Source: an uncultured Saprospiraceae bacterium (GTDB lineage Bacteria > Bacteroidota > Bacteroidia > Chitinophagales > Saprospiraceae). From it: a DNA stretch of 64,000 bases. Location: NCBI GenBank assembly GCA_937928405.1, contig CALFWZ010000066.1, positions 186,001-250,000 on the forward strand. Direction: 5' to 3'. The notes under the pieces are model-generated. The model did not search any database and was not told the origin of the DNA. It was given only the letters and a program-made list of their open reading frames with translations. Within the stretch, counting starts at the first letter, position 1. Each line of letters begins with the position of its first letter. The position numbers were made by a program, and so were the translations under genes. Below are positions 10,499 to 17,618 of the stretch, in pieces.

Positions 10499-10701
10499 AA
10501 CTTTTAGTTTTAGTTTTAGTTTTAAAAAGTGATCAATAAGCTGTCGACATTAAGCGCTTATTCTACCTAGTCTTTTTTGTTGTTCGTTTTTAAATCAAGG
10601 GTAAGTTATTCCATGCTAAAAAAATCATTACGATTCTTTGTAGTCTGAAAATTATGCTAGAAAAGAAAAAAGTTCTCTTCTAGCTAATTACATTTTAAGA
10701 G

Positions 10702-10951
10702 AGATAAAAAGGGAATCTCCCCAGCAAAGGAGAGATTCTTTCATAGCTATATATTAAGGATATTTAAAAATGTAATTTCAACATCAGTGTTAATGTACTC
10801 CGCAGATTGACAAACACAATTGAAATCTTTGTATTTCTCCATAGGATTGGCTTTTCAAGCAAGGACCAATCCTTATTTAAATTAATTGAGGTGATGTATA
10901 ACTAACTAATAATTGGGATTCTCCTATCCCATTTATTCATAGGAGATTAAT
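10702..10951. other. series of three hairpins in a gene-free stretch
   Basis: The 10499-10951 interval holds no gene. Three stems lie in it: GAATCTC/GAGATTC (10713-10719 with 10732-10738, followed on the minus strand by CCTTTTTATC, so a possible terminator of the sigma/TPR operon); AGGATTGG/CCAATCCT (10843-10850 with 10866-10873); and CTCCTAT/ATAGGAG (10921-10927 with 10939-10945), which starts right after the stop at 10952. Only the first has a U-rich tail. Confidence 0.45.
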
Positions 10952-11704
10952 CTATAAGTGTTGTTCTAGTTTTTTTAATAATTCTTTAGCTTCGTGATGT
11001 TGGTCTGCCTCTGCATTTTTAATAATGGGATTTAAGAATGATTTGGCTTCGAGTATTTTTCCTTCCTTTAAAAAAGATAAGGCTAGATACCAATTTGCTT
11101 TATCGGTCAATCTCAAATTTTTCGATTTTACAATAGTAGAAAATTTAGATCGAGCTGATGTCAGTTCATCAAGTTCTAAGTGACAGATACCAGATGCCAA
11201 CAATAGTCTCGCATTATTAGGATCGGCTAATAAAGCTTCTTCCAACAATGGTAAAGCAGCGTTATATTTTTTATTAAAATATAATTCGTTGATCTGTAAA
11301 GTCAGCTGATTATCTGTGGCAGCTCGGCTAGCTAATTTCAGTTCATAAGGTTTATAATAATTTTCAAAAGCCATCTCTGGGCTTAGGTTTTGGGATTTAA
11401 AAAGGAAAACGCCACTAATAATCAGCAAGGCGATTGCGGCAGCAACACTAGCAACCCTTGGCCAGAGACGCCTTGTCTTAGCAACTGGTGTCATTTGGGT
11501 TTGAGTAGCATGAATTTTTTGCAATCGGCTTTTCAACTGATCTTTACCTGATTTTTTTACTCCTTTAATAATCAATGCTAAAGCCTCTACTTCTTTTTGC
11601 AAATACTCATCCGTCCGCAACTGTTCTTTAAAAGCAGTACGCTCTTCCGCATTTAATTTATCACGTAAGTAATCAATAATTTGCTGATTCTGATCAAGTG
11701 CCAT
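10952..11704 (-). CDS. membrane TPR protein, probable partner of the ECF sigma factor
   Basis: The N-terminal 80 residues are charged and helical (QQIIDYLRDKLNAEER), in the style of anti-sigma N-termini seen in Bacteroidota but without a zinc-binding His/Cys cluster. One transmembrane helix follows (VASVAAAIALLIISGVFLF, about residues 83-101). The C-terminal half carries tetratricopeptide-like helices (NKKYNAALPLLEEALLADPN, ARLLLASGICHLEL), predicted periplasmic. It starts 19 nt after the sigma gene stop, so it is in the same operon. A role as anti-sigma factor or stress sensor is inferred from this layout, not from a catalytic motif. Confidence 0.75.
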   Translation of the reverse strand: MALDQNQQIIDYLRDKLNAEERTAFKEQLRTDEYLQKEVEALALIIKGVKKSGKDQLKSRLQKIHATQTQMTPVAKTRRLWPRVASVAAAIALLIISGVFLFKSQNLSPEMAFENYYKPYELKLASRAATDNQLTLQINELYFNKKYNAALPLLEEALLADPNNARLLLASGICHLELDELTSARSKFSTIVKSKNLRLTDKANWYLALSFLKEGKILEAKSFLNPIIKNAEADQHHEAKELLKKLEQHL

Positions 11705-11723
11705 AATTGATTTTTTAGTTACT

Positions 11724-12320
11724 TCAAGTCAAGAAAAAGTCTTTCAATTGGTTTGAACCTTGTAATAATGCTCTTAATTTCTTAAGACTTTTAGATTTTT
11801 TATTTCGGGTAACAAATTCATTTGCATACCCCATTTTTTTAGTTACTTCGCTGGTACTGAGTCCTTCAAAAAAATAAGCAATGAGTACCTGCTCGCCATC
11901 TTCGTCAACTTCTTTTAAAAGTTTAGCCACCACTTTCGATGCTTCGTCTTCTTCCAAAATGGCTGAAACATCAGGCTCTAATTCTATAAATGCTAAAGCA
12001 TCTTTTGTTTTTATCTGCTGTTTTTTTGAGCGCAATCTTTTGAGCCATAAATTTCTACAGATAGAATATATGTAGGTTTTCAAAGCACAAGTCAGTTTGA
12101 ACTGATCCTCTCTGACTTTATTATACAATACAATCAAAGAATCTTGAAAAATATCAGCGGCATCCTCTTCTGAACCACTATTTTCCTTAATATAATGTTG
12201 AATAATCGAAAAATACTCTTGATACAAATAGGAGAAAGCCTGATCAACCACGCGATCATCTGAAGCCCTAAGATTCAATAGTATGTTATTCGTTTCCAAA
12301 TTGTTTGCCTTGTGATTCAT
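11724..12320 (-). CDS. ECF-type RNA polymerase sigma factor
   Basis: The 198-residue protein has a sigma-70 region 2 (YQEYFSIIQHYIKENSGSEE, then DIFQDSLIVLYNKVRE and the YIYSICRNLWLKRLR stretch) and a region 4 helix-turn-helix (LIAYFFEGLSTSEVTKKMGY, then SKSLKKLRALL). No other domain is present, so it is group 4 (ECF). It is first in an operon with the TPR membrane protein, which probably controls it. Its regulon is not visible from the window; the T9SS paralogs start divergently 324 nt away. Confidence 0.92.
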   Translation of the reverse strand: MNHKANNLETNNILLNLRASDDRVVDQAFSYLYQEYFSIIQHYIKENSGSEEDAADIFQDSLIVLYNKVREDQFKLTCALKTYIYSICRNLWLKRLRSKKQQIKTKDALAFIELEPDVSAILEEDEASKVVAKLLKEVDEDGEQVLIAYFFEGLSTSEVTKKMGYANEFVTRNKKSKSLKKLRALLQGSNQLKDFFLT

Positions 12321-12441
12321 TGATTAATACCACAAACTAGGAAAATATAATCGACGATGCTAAAAAAAAATTAAAATCTTTAAAAAACATCCCTTATTTA
12401 CCCGGTCCCCTATAACCAAAAACAGCTTATCAGTATTAACT

Positions 12442-12488
12442 AAGTTAAAGTTGCACATTTAGAATAGTTCTAATACCTTAAATGGTGG
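12442..12488 (+). repeat. intergenic GTAAAGTTGCACA box, one of four related copies
   Basis: The sequence around AAGTTAAAGTTGCACATT recurs in diverged form at 13182 (CAAGGTAAGTTTGTG), 14611 (AAGGTAAGTTGCACA) and 16031 (TAAGGTAAATTTGCACATT). Each copy is followed by an ATAATAATTTCATTA-like stretch and lies upstream of one of the tandem T9SS genes. It looks like part of the duplicated promoter/intergenic unit. The 12321-12644 interval holds nothing else I can identify. Confidence 0.5.
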
Positions 12489-12644
12489 AAACATTCTTAC
12501 TCTTAAAACAATGTCATTTTTTAATGTATAAATACTTTTTTGTATTTTTGACATAAAGCCTTTAACATCATTTTTAGCTATAAAAGCTAATATTTTACGT
12601 TTGCTGATCGTATAATTATTATTTAAAACATAAAATCTATAATC

Positions 12645-13076
12645 ATGAAAAAATTAGTCTACTTTTTTAGTCTTATTTTACTACTTTTCTTACCTGAAAT
12701 CTTGTCTGCACAGCAGCTTCCTAGGGGAATTCAACTTCCTACTGGAGAAGGTAGGGCAGGAGATCGAAGCGAAGAAGACTCTAACATTGATCAAACTGTT
12801 CTCTCTAATGAGGCTTTTAAAGATAATACATTAGCTGTTAAAGTCATGCCCAATCCCTTTGATACTTATTTAAGAATCGAATGGATTAAAGAGTCTAATA
12901 ACCCTATCATTCGACTTTTTGATGTTAATGGTAGATTGATCAAAATATGGACGAATAAATCATACAATAAAAGTGAGGCTTTCCAAGAAAACATGATTGA
13001 TTTATCAAAAGGAATTTACTTCCTACATATTCAAGACGGAAAAGCATCGATCTACGAAAAGTTGATTAAATCATAA
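12645..13076 (+). CDS. minimal T9SS protein: signal peptide plus sorting domain only
   Basis: At 143 residues this is the short member of a four-gene tandem family. It keeps the family signal peptide (MKKLVYFFSLILLLFLPEIL then SAQQLPRGIQLPTGEG) and the family T9SS C-terminus (KVMPNPFDTYLRIEW, RLFDVNGRLIKIW, DLSKGIYFLHIQDGKASIYE), joined by only about 30 residues. The roughly 170-residue Cys-rich middle domain of the other three is missing. It may be an internal-deletion remnant or a working small surface protein. It has its own terminator, but its 5' region lacks the structured leader of the other three genes. Confidence 0.8.
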   Translation: MKKLVYFFSLILLLFLPEILSAQQLPRGIQLPTGEGRAGDRSEEDSNIDQTVLSNEAFKDNTLAVKVMPNPFDTYLRIEWIKESNNPIIRLFDVNGRLIKIWTNKSYNKSEAFQENMIDLSKGIYFLHIQDGKASIYEKLIKS

Positions 13077-13093
13077 GTCTTAAACATCAGAAA

Positions 13094-13144
13094 GATGCCT
13101 CAGATATAGAAGTTGTTTAAAATAGTCTGAGGCATCCTTTTTTA
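13094..13144 (+). terminator. intrinsic terminator of T9SS paralog 1
   Basis: GATGCCTCAGA pairs with TCTGAGGCATC and is followed by CTTTTTTATT. The same stem, with compensating changes, follows each of the other three paralogs. Confidence 0.93.
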
Positions 13145-13329
13145 TTGAATTAATAATAAGAAATTTAACATCAAATCGATCAAGGTAAGTTTGTGTAACA
13201 GCACCTAAAGGTTAATCCTCCTATTTTACCTCAACAAACTTAGTGATTCTGTTCTCAAAATAATTTTATTGTTATTTCCTAGCGTTTTCCTCTTTACTTT
13301 CCCTTAAACTATTTTCTTTTTTGCTTCTA

Positions 13330-13360
13330 TTGATTATACTTTCTAATTTCTTGGTATAAA
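13330..13360 (+). promoter_or_regulatory. candidate promoter of T9SS paralog 2
   Basis: TTGATTATACTTTCTAA followed by TATAAA (13355-13360), with about 22 nt between the TTG and TATAAA. It is almost unchanged at 14749-14780 upstream of paralog 3, although surrounding sequence has diverged. It ends exactly where the conserved leader helix starts. It only loosely resembles the Bacteroidota consensus, so confidence is low. Confidence 0.35.
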
Positions 13361-13512
13361 GGAGTGGAAAAAGTGAATAAGAAACGTTGGTTACCAACCA
13401 AGGCATCTCAATTGGTTGTAGGAGTAATTTACCTACAATGCGTTGTGATTCACTTTTTTCAACTACACTCCTGGCCCGGGACTGGGGTGTATGATTAAAT
13501 AAGAGTGAATCA
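13361..13512 (+). ncRNA. structured 5' leader RNA, copy 1
   Basis: Conserved with the leaders at 14780 and 16195. Helices seen: P1 GGAGTG/CACTCC (13361-13366 with 13466-13471) plus AAAAAGTGAAT/ATTCACTTTTT (13368-13378 with 13448-13458); P2 GTTGG/CCAAC (13386-13390 with 13394-13398); P3 TGTAGG/CCTACA (13417-13422 with 13432-13437) with a conserved AGTAATT loop. An alternative fold pairs GATTCACT (13447-13454) with AGTGAATC (13504-13511), enclosing ACACTCC/GGGGTGT (13465-13471 with 13484-13490). P1 and the alternative fold use the same strand, as in riboswitch-like or protein-controlled leaders. The ATG is 30 nt after the last helix. No known riboswitch class is recognised. Confidence 0.65.
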
Positions 13513-13541
13513 AATTTATAATAACGTATAAACTTATAACC

Positions 13542-14501
13542 ATGAAAAAGACAGCCTACTTATTTGGACTTATTCTATTACTTTCTTTGCCTGAAATATT
13601 GTCTGCACAGCTTCCTAAGGGCATTAGAGTGCCAACGGGAGAAAGTACTGGTGGCGGTGTGCCACCTCCAGCCAACCCAGATCAGCATTGTAACCTCACC
13701 TACTACTTTACTGTTGGCGTATACAATCTGGATTTAGTAAACAACCTTGATTATTCTAACCTGAATGCCCCACCTCCTCCACTAACCTTACCTACTAATG
13801 GAGTTTATCCTCCTATGCAAATCTCCTATCAAATTGGTAATATAACTGGTACCATCGATGTCGATGAGTTCGAGTATGTATCGACCCATCCTGATGATCC
13901 AGCTCCATATATCTTTGTTTTTAGAGAGATGGTCGTTATAGATGTGGCTAGTCAATGCATTCAAAATAACTCCATAACTAGTGTTCCTTTAGAGTTATCT
14001 TACTCATTGCAAACAGCAGATGGCTTACCTTATCCAGTATGTGATTTCATGAATACAGGAGATCTTTTTGACTGCAATTATTATGATTGCGATAATAGTG
14101 GTCGTAATAGTCGACGTATTATTCCTACGGACTGTGATGATGAAGCATTAACCAGTGGGACAGCTTCTTTTAGATGTGGTGTCTGTAAAGGCAATAAACT
14201 AGAAGCCAAAGCCACTGGAAGAAATGATTTTCAGCATGATCCATCTGGCAGCCAGTTGGCTGTTAAAGTGATGCCTAATCCATTTGATACTTATTTAAAC
14301 ATAAAATGGAAAAAGGAGACCATCAATCCAATCATTCGACTTTATGATGCCAGTGGTAGATTAATCAAGACATGGACCAATAAATCATATAATGAAAATG
14401 AGTCCTTCCAAGAAGACACGAATGATTTATCAAAAGGAATTTACTTTTTACATATTCAGAATGGGAAAGAATCTATCTATACAAAGGTGATTAAGTCCTA
14501 A
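13542..14501 (+). CDS. Cys-rich T9SS surface protein, tandem paralog 2
   Basis: A signal peptide (MKKTAYLFGLILLLSLPEIL, SAQ) is followed by the invariant LPKGIRVPTGE. The middle domain (about residues 45-225) shares with paralogs 3 and 4 the motifs YNLDLVNNLDYSN, QIGNITGTIDVDEF, LPYPVCDFM and GDLFDCNYYDC; its paired Cys residues suggest disulfides. The last 75 residues are a T9SS type A domain (VMPNPFDTYLNIKW, LYDASGRLIKTW, LSKGIYFLHIQNGKES, KVIKS). I do not recognise the middle domain. The protein is expected on the cell surface or in the medium. Head and tail are much more conserved than the middle, which suggests the exposed domain evolves faster. Confidence 0.85.
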   Translation: MKKTAYLFGLILLLSLPEILSAQLPKGIRVPTGESTGGGVPPPANPDQHCNLTYYFTVGVYNLDLVNNLDYSNLNAPPPPLTLPTNGVYPPMQISYQIGNITGTIDVDEFEYVSTHPDDPAPYIFVFREMVVIDVASQCIQNNSITSVPLELSYSLQTADGLPYPVCDFMNTGDLFDCNYYDCDNSGRNSRRIIPTDCDDEALTSGTASFRCGVCKGNKLEAKATGRNDFQHDPSGSQLAVKVMPNPFDTYLNIKWKKETINPIIRLYDASGRLIKTWTNKSYNENESFQEDTNDLSKGIYFLHIQNGKESIYTKVIKS

Positions 14502-14522
14502 ATTAATAGCATTAGAATATAG

Positions 14523-14563
14523 AAATGCCTCAGACCATAGTGAAAAAGTCTGAGGCATTTTTT
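14523..14563 (+). terminator. intrinsic terminator of T9SS paralog 2
   Basis: AATGCCTCAGAC pairs with GTCTGAGGCATT and is followed by a T run; homologous to the terminators at 13094, 15955 and 17368. Confidence 0.93.
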
Positions 14564-14748
14564 CGTAGTAAATCAATAACAACACATTTTAATTAAACAT
14601 CCAATTCATTAAGGTAAGTTGCACAATAGTAATAATTCTATTACTTTAGTACGCTGATCTAATAATTTATCCTCAAAGCAATCAGATTGTTATTTTTTAA
14701 AACTTTTCTTTTATCATCCCTCAAACTATTATATTTTTTTCGCTTGTA

Positions 14749-14780
14749 TTGATTATACTTTCTAAGTTACTGGTATAAAA
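14749..14780 (+). promoter_or_regulatory. candidate promoter of T9SS paralog 3
   Basis: TTGATTATACTTTCTAA, then TATAAAA (14774-14780), at the same distance from the leader helix as in copy 1. Conserved while flanking bases differ. Confidence 0.35.
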
Positions 14781-14932
14781 GAGTGGAAAAAAGTGAATAA
14801 GAAACGTTGGTTGCCAGCCAAGGCATCTCAATTGATTGTAGGAGTAATTTGCCTATAATACGTTGTGATTCACTTTTTTCAACTACACTCTTGGCCCGGG
14901 ACTGGAGTGTACGATTAAATAAAAGTGAATCA
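14780..14932 (+). ncRNA. structured 5' leader RNA, copy 2
   Basis: Same fold as copy 1 with compensating changes. P1 is AGAGTG/CACTCT (14780-14785 with 14886-14891; GGAGTG/CACTCC in copy 1) plus a perfect 12-bp AAAAAAGTGAAT/ATTCACTTTTTT (14787-14798 with 14868-14879). P3 is TGTAGG/CCTATA. The alternative helix GATTCACTTTT/AAAAGTGAATC (14867-14877 with 14921-14931) is a perfect 11 bp and encloses ACACTCT/GGAGTGT (14885-14891 with 14904-14910). Both alternative folds are therefore kept in this diverged copy, which favours a functional switch. Confidence 0.65.
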
Positions 14933-14961
14933 TATTTATTATAACGTATAAACTTACAACC

Positions 14962-15933
14962 ATGAAAAAAATAGGTTATTTATTTGGACTAATTTTATTG
15001 ATTGCCTTGCCAGAGATCTTGTCGGCACAACTTCCTAAAGGCATTAGAGTACCTACTGGAGAGAATACAGATAATCTTGGATTGGGTGTTCCGGATCAGA
15101 ATTGCAATGTTACTTACACTTTTACTGTTGTATTATACAACTTGGATTTAGTAAACGGTCTTGATTATTCTAATTGGCAACCATCTCGCAGATATGGAAT
15201 TACTCCCCCATCGTCGTTATCCCTTCCTACACATTATGATCCCATGTATCTAAACTATACCTATGGAAATCAGACAGGAACCATTTTTATCAGTGATTTC
15301 AATTATGTCCATACACCATCAGGAGCTAATATGTTTATATTCAGCCATTCTGTTACCATAAACATAAGTAACGAATGTGATGGCACTTCCCCTACATATC
15401 TTGTTACGGTACCTCATTCTTACGCTCTTGAGACTACCAATGGTGCTCCTTATCCAGTATGTAATCATTTAAGTGCTGGAGACATTTTTGATTGCAATTA
15501 CTTTGAGGTACCTATATGTTTTTCACGAAGAATACCTTTGCGCTGTGATAATGACTACCTAACAACTAACGGAGGCGATGGCACTATGGAGATTGCCTGT
15601 GGAGCTTCATGTGCACCTTATGATCATTTAAATGGTCCAGGTAACGGTCGCTCTTCAGATCATTCAGAAGAATTATTTAACAATAAGTTAGCCGTTGAAA
15701 TCATGCCCAATCCTTTTGATACTTATTTAACAATAAAATGGAATAAAGAAACCATCCATCCAATTATTCGACTTTACGATGCCAGTGGTCGAATGATCAG
15801 AACATGGCAGAACAAATCATATAATGAAAATGAAGCATTCCAAGCAGACACGAATGATTTATCAAAAGGAATTTACTTTCTGCATATCCAAAACGGAAAA
15901 GAATCAACCTATGAAAAGGTGATTAAATCTTAA
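14962..15933 (+). CDS. Cys-rich T9SS surface protein, tandem paralog 3
   Basis: 323 residues with the same plan as paralogs 2 and 4: signal peptide (LFGLILLIALPEILSAQ), LPKGIRVPTGE, a middle domain with YNLDLVNGLDYSNW, YGNQTGTIFISDF, APYPVCNHL and GDIFDCNYF, and a T9SS type A C-terminus (IMPNPFDTYLTIKW, DLSKGIYFLHIQNGKES). Middle-domain Cys positions match paralogs 2 and 4 even where other residues differ. No catalytic motif is seen; adhesin, receptor or binding roles are all possible. It is preceded by its own leader RNA and followed by its own terminator, so it is probably an independent unit. Confidence 0.85.
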   Translation: MKKIGYLFGLILLIALPEILSAQLPKGIRVPTGENTDNLGLGVPDQNCNVTYTFTVVLYNLDLVNGLDYSNWQPSRRYGITPPSSLSLPTHYDPMYLNYTYGNQTGTIFISDFNYVHTPSGANMFIFSHSVTINISNECDGTSPTYLVTVPHSYALETTNGAPYPVCNHLSAGDIFDCNYFEVPICFSRRIPLRCDNDYLTTNGGDGTMEIACGASCAPYDHLNGPGNGRSSDHSEELFNNKLAVEIMPNPFDTYLTIKWNKETIHPIIRLYDASGRMIRTWQNKSYNENEAFQADTNDLSKGIYFLHIQNGKESTYEKVIKS

Positions 15934-15954
15934 ATTAATAGACTTAGAATATAG

Positions 15955-15989
15955 AAATACCTCAGGCTATTATGGTCTGAGGCATTTTT
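15955..15989 (+). terminator. intrinsic terminator of T9SS paralog 3
   Basis: AATACCTCAGGC and GTCTGAGGCATT pair with wobbles, followed by TTTTT; same family as the neighbouring terminators. Confidence 0.9.
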
Positions 15990-16194
15990 CATGATAGATC
16001 AATAACAATACATTTATCATCCTAAGCAATTAAGGTAAATTTGCACATTCATAATAATTTCATTATCTTAAATCATGGTATATTAAGTTCAACTAATCTA
16101 ATAATTTTGTCCCCAAAACAAGCTTAACTGTTAGTTTTGAGCGCTTTTATTTTTACCATCCCTTAAACTTTTTTATTTCTTGATATAGAGCAAT

Positions 16195-16339
16195 GAAGAA
16201 AGTGAAAAAAATTGGTTGTAACCAAGACGCCTCAACAAGTTGTAGGAGTAATTCTCCTATGGTGCGTGGTGATTCACTTTTTTTGGCTACACTCCTGCCA
16301 CGAAGCAGGAGCCTATGATTGAATAAATTATAATGAATC
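16195..16339 (+). ncRNA. structured 5' leader RNA, copy 3 (diverged)
   Basis: The most diverged copy. It keeps AAAGTGAA/TTCACTTT (16199-16206 with 16273-16280), TTGGTT/AACCAA, TGTAGG with CCTATG and the AGTAATT loop, and GATTCA/TGAATC as the shorter alternative helix. The terminal hairpin is a shifted CTCCTGC/GCAGGAG instead of ACACTCC/GGGGTGT. The outer GGAGTG/CACTCC part of P1 is not preserved here. The last 20 bases before the ATG are nearly the same in all three copies (AACGTATAAA, then TTTACAACC). Confidence 0.55.
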
Positions 16340-16370
16340 CTTTTTTACCTTAACGTATAAATTTACAACC

Positions 16371-17333
16371 ATGAAAAAAACAGTCTACTATTTAGGATTA
16401 ATTTTATTAGTTTTTTTGCCTGAGATATTGTCTGCTCAACTTCCTAAAGGCATTAGAGTACCTACTGGATCAACTCCAGCGGAGATGCCTCAAGTCACCG
16501 ATGCTAATTGTAACTACACTTATCCTATTACAATTGGCGTATACAATTTAGATTTAATAAATGGCCTTGATTATTCTGATTGGCAAACGAACTCTAATGA
16601 AGGTAATCCTCCACCACTATCCCTTCCAGATTCTTATCCTCCAATGAATCTCGTATACAATATTGGAGGTACAACAGGTACCGTCTCTGTCGATGAATTC
16701 AATTTCCGACCAATAATCGAAGACCCTCTTTACGTGTTTACTTTTACTTATAATGTGACGGTCAATCTCAGCAGCCAATGTTCTGGTTTTCTTGGACCTT
16801 CACAAGAGATAGACCTCCCCATTTTTTATTCTATAGATAAGGAAGACGGATCACCTTATCCAGTATGCAGTTTTATGAGTCCAGGAGATTTATTTGACTG
16901 TACTTACTATGATTCAGATGCTTGTCCTTCCGGCAGGGTCGTTAGATGCAACAGGTCAAAACAATATCAATTAACGACCGCTAGCTACAACGAGAGGGTA
17001 GAATGTTCAGCTGAATGTAGAGATGATCTCCCTACTGGTGCCGTAGTTCGTTCGCAAGAAGCTTCAAATAACCTATCTAAAGGTAAGCTTGCTACCGAAG
17101 TCATGCCCAATCCTTTTGATACCTATTTAAACATAAAATGGCATAAAGAAACCATCAATCCAATTATCCGACTTTACGATGCCAGTGGTCGAATGATCAA
17201 GTCATGGACGAATAAATCATATAATGAAAATGAGGTTTTTCAAGAAGATATGACTGATTTATCAAAAGGAATTTACTTTTTACATATTCAGAATGGAAAA
17301 GAATCTATCTATACAAAGGTCGTTAAATCTTAA
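16371..17333 (+). CDS. Cys-rich T9SS surface protein, tandem paralog 4
   Basis: 320 residues with the family plan: signal peptide (YYLGLILLVFLPEILSAQ), LPKGIRVPTG, a middle domain with YNLDLINGLDYSDW, YNIGGTTGTVSVDEF, SPYPVCSFM and GDLFDCTYYDSD, and the T9SS domain (VMPNPFDTYLNIKW, DLSKGIYFLHIQNGKES, KVVKS). It is the last of the four tandem copies. The TPR-CHAT gene follows 285 nt downstream on the same strand after a strong terminator, so the two are neighbours and not clearly one operon. Confidence 0.85.
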   Translation: MKKTVYYLGLILLVFLPEILSAQLPKGIRVPTGSTPAEMPQVTDANCNYTYPITIGVYNLDLINGLDYSDWQTNSNEGNPPPLSLPDSYPPMNLVYNIGGTTGTVSVDEFNFRPIIEDPLYVFTFTYNVTVNLSSQCSGFLGPSQEIDLPIFYSIDKEDGSPYPVCSFMSPGDLFDCTYYDSDACPSGRVVRCNRSKQYQLTTASYNERVECSAECRDDLPTGAVVRSQEASNNLSKGKLATEVMPNPFDTYLNIKWHKETINPIIRLYDASGRMIKSWTNKSYNENEVFQEDMTDLSKGIYFLHIQNGKESIYTKVVKS

Positions 17334-17367
17334 CATATACTTGTACGTAGATTCTTGAATCTTAATA

Positions 17368-17409
17368 AATACCTCAGATACTTCTAAAGTTTATCTGAGG
17401 TATTTTTTT
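17368..17409 (+). terminator. intrinsic terminator of T9SS paralog 4
   Basis: AATACCTCAGATA pairs with TATCTGAGGTATT, a perfect 13-bp stem, followed by TTTTTT. Relative to the other copies the GC pair has changed on both arms (compensatory change). Confidence 0.93.
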
Positions 17410-17618
17410 ATTGATGAAGTTGATTAAAATAGATCCATGATTTACTGGTAAGTCATGGATTCCCCATCTCCATTTTTGCACAACTGCTATCAAAATGACT
17501 TAATTAATCGTTAATTATTAAAAAATTTTCAATTGCCGTTTAATAATCTGTATATTTCACTCAAGTAAAACTCGTTAGAAGAAAACCAAACATTCCAAAT
17601 ACTTCAAATCAATGAGAA

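Noticed and set aside
12645-17333. Possibility that the repeated intergenic units are a CRISPR array or transposon copies
   Set aside because: Repeats are about 1.4 kb apart, carry genes and terminators, and have no short regular spacing or terminal inverted repeats; tandem gene duplication explains them.
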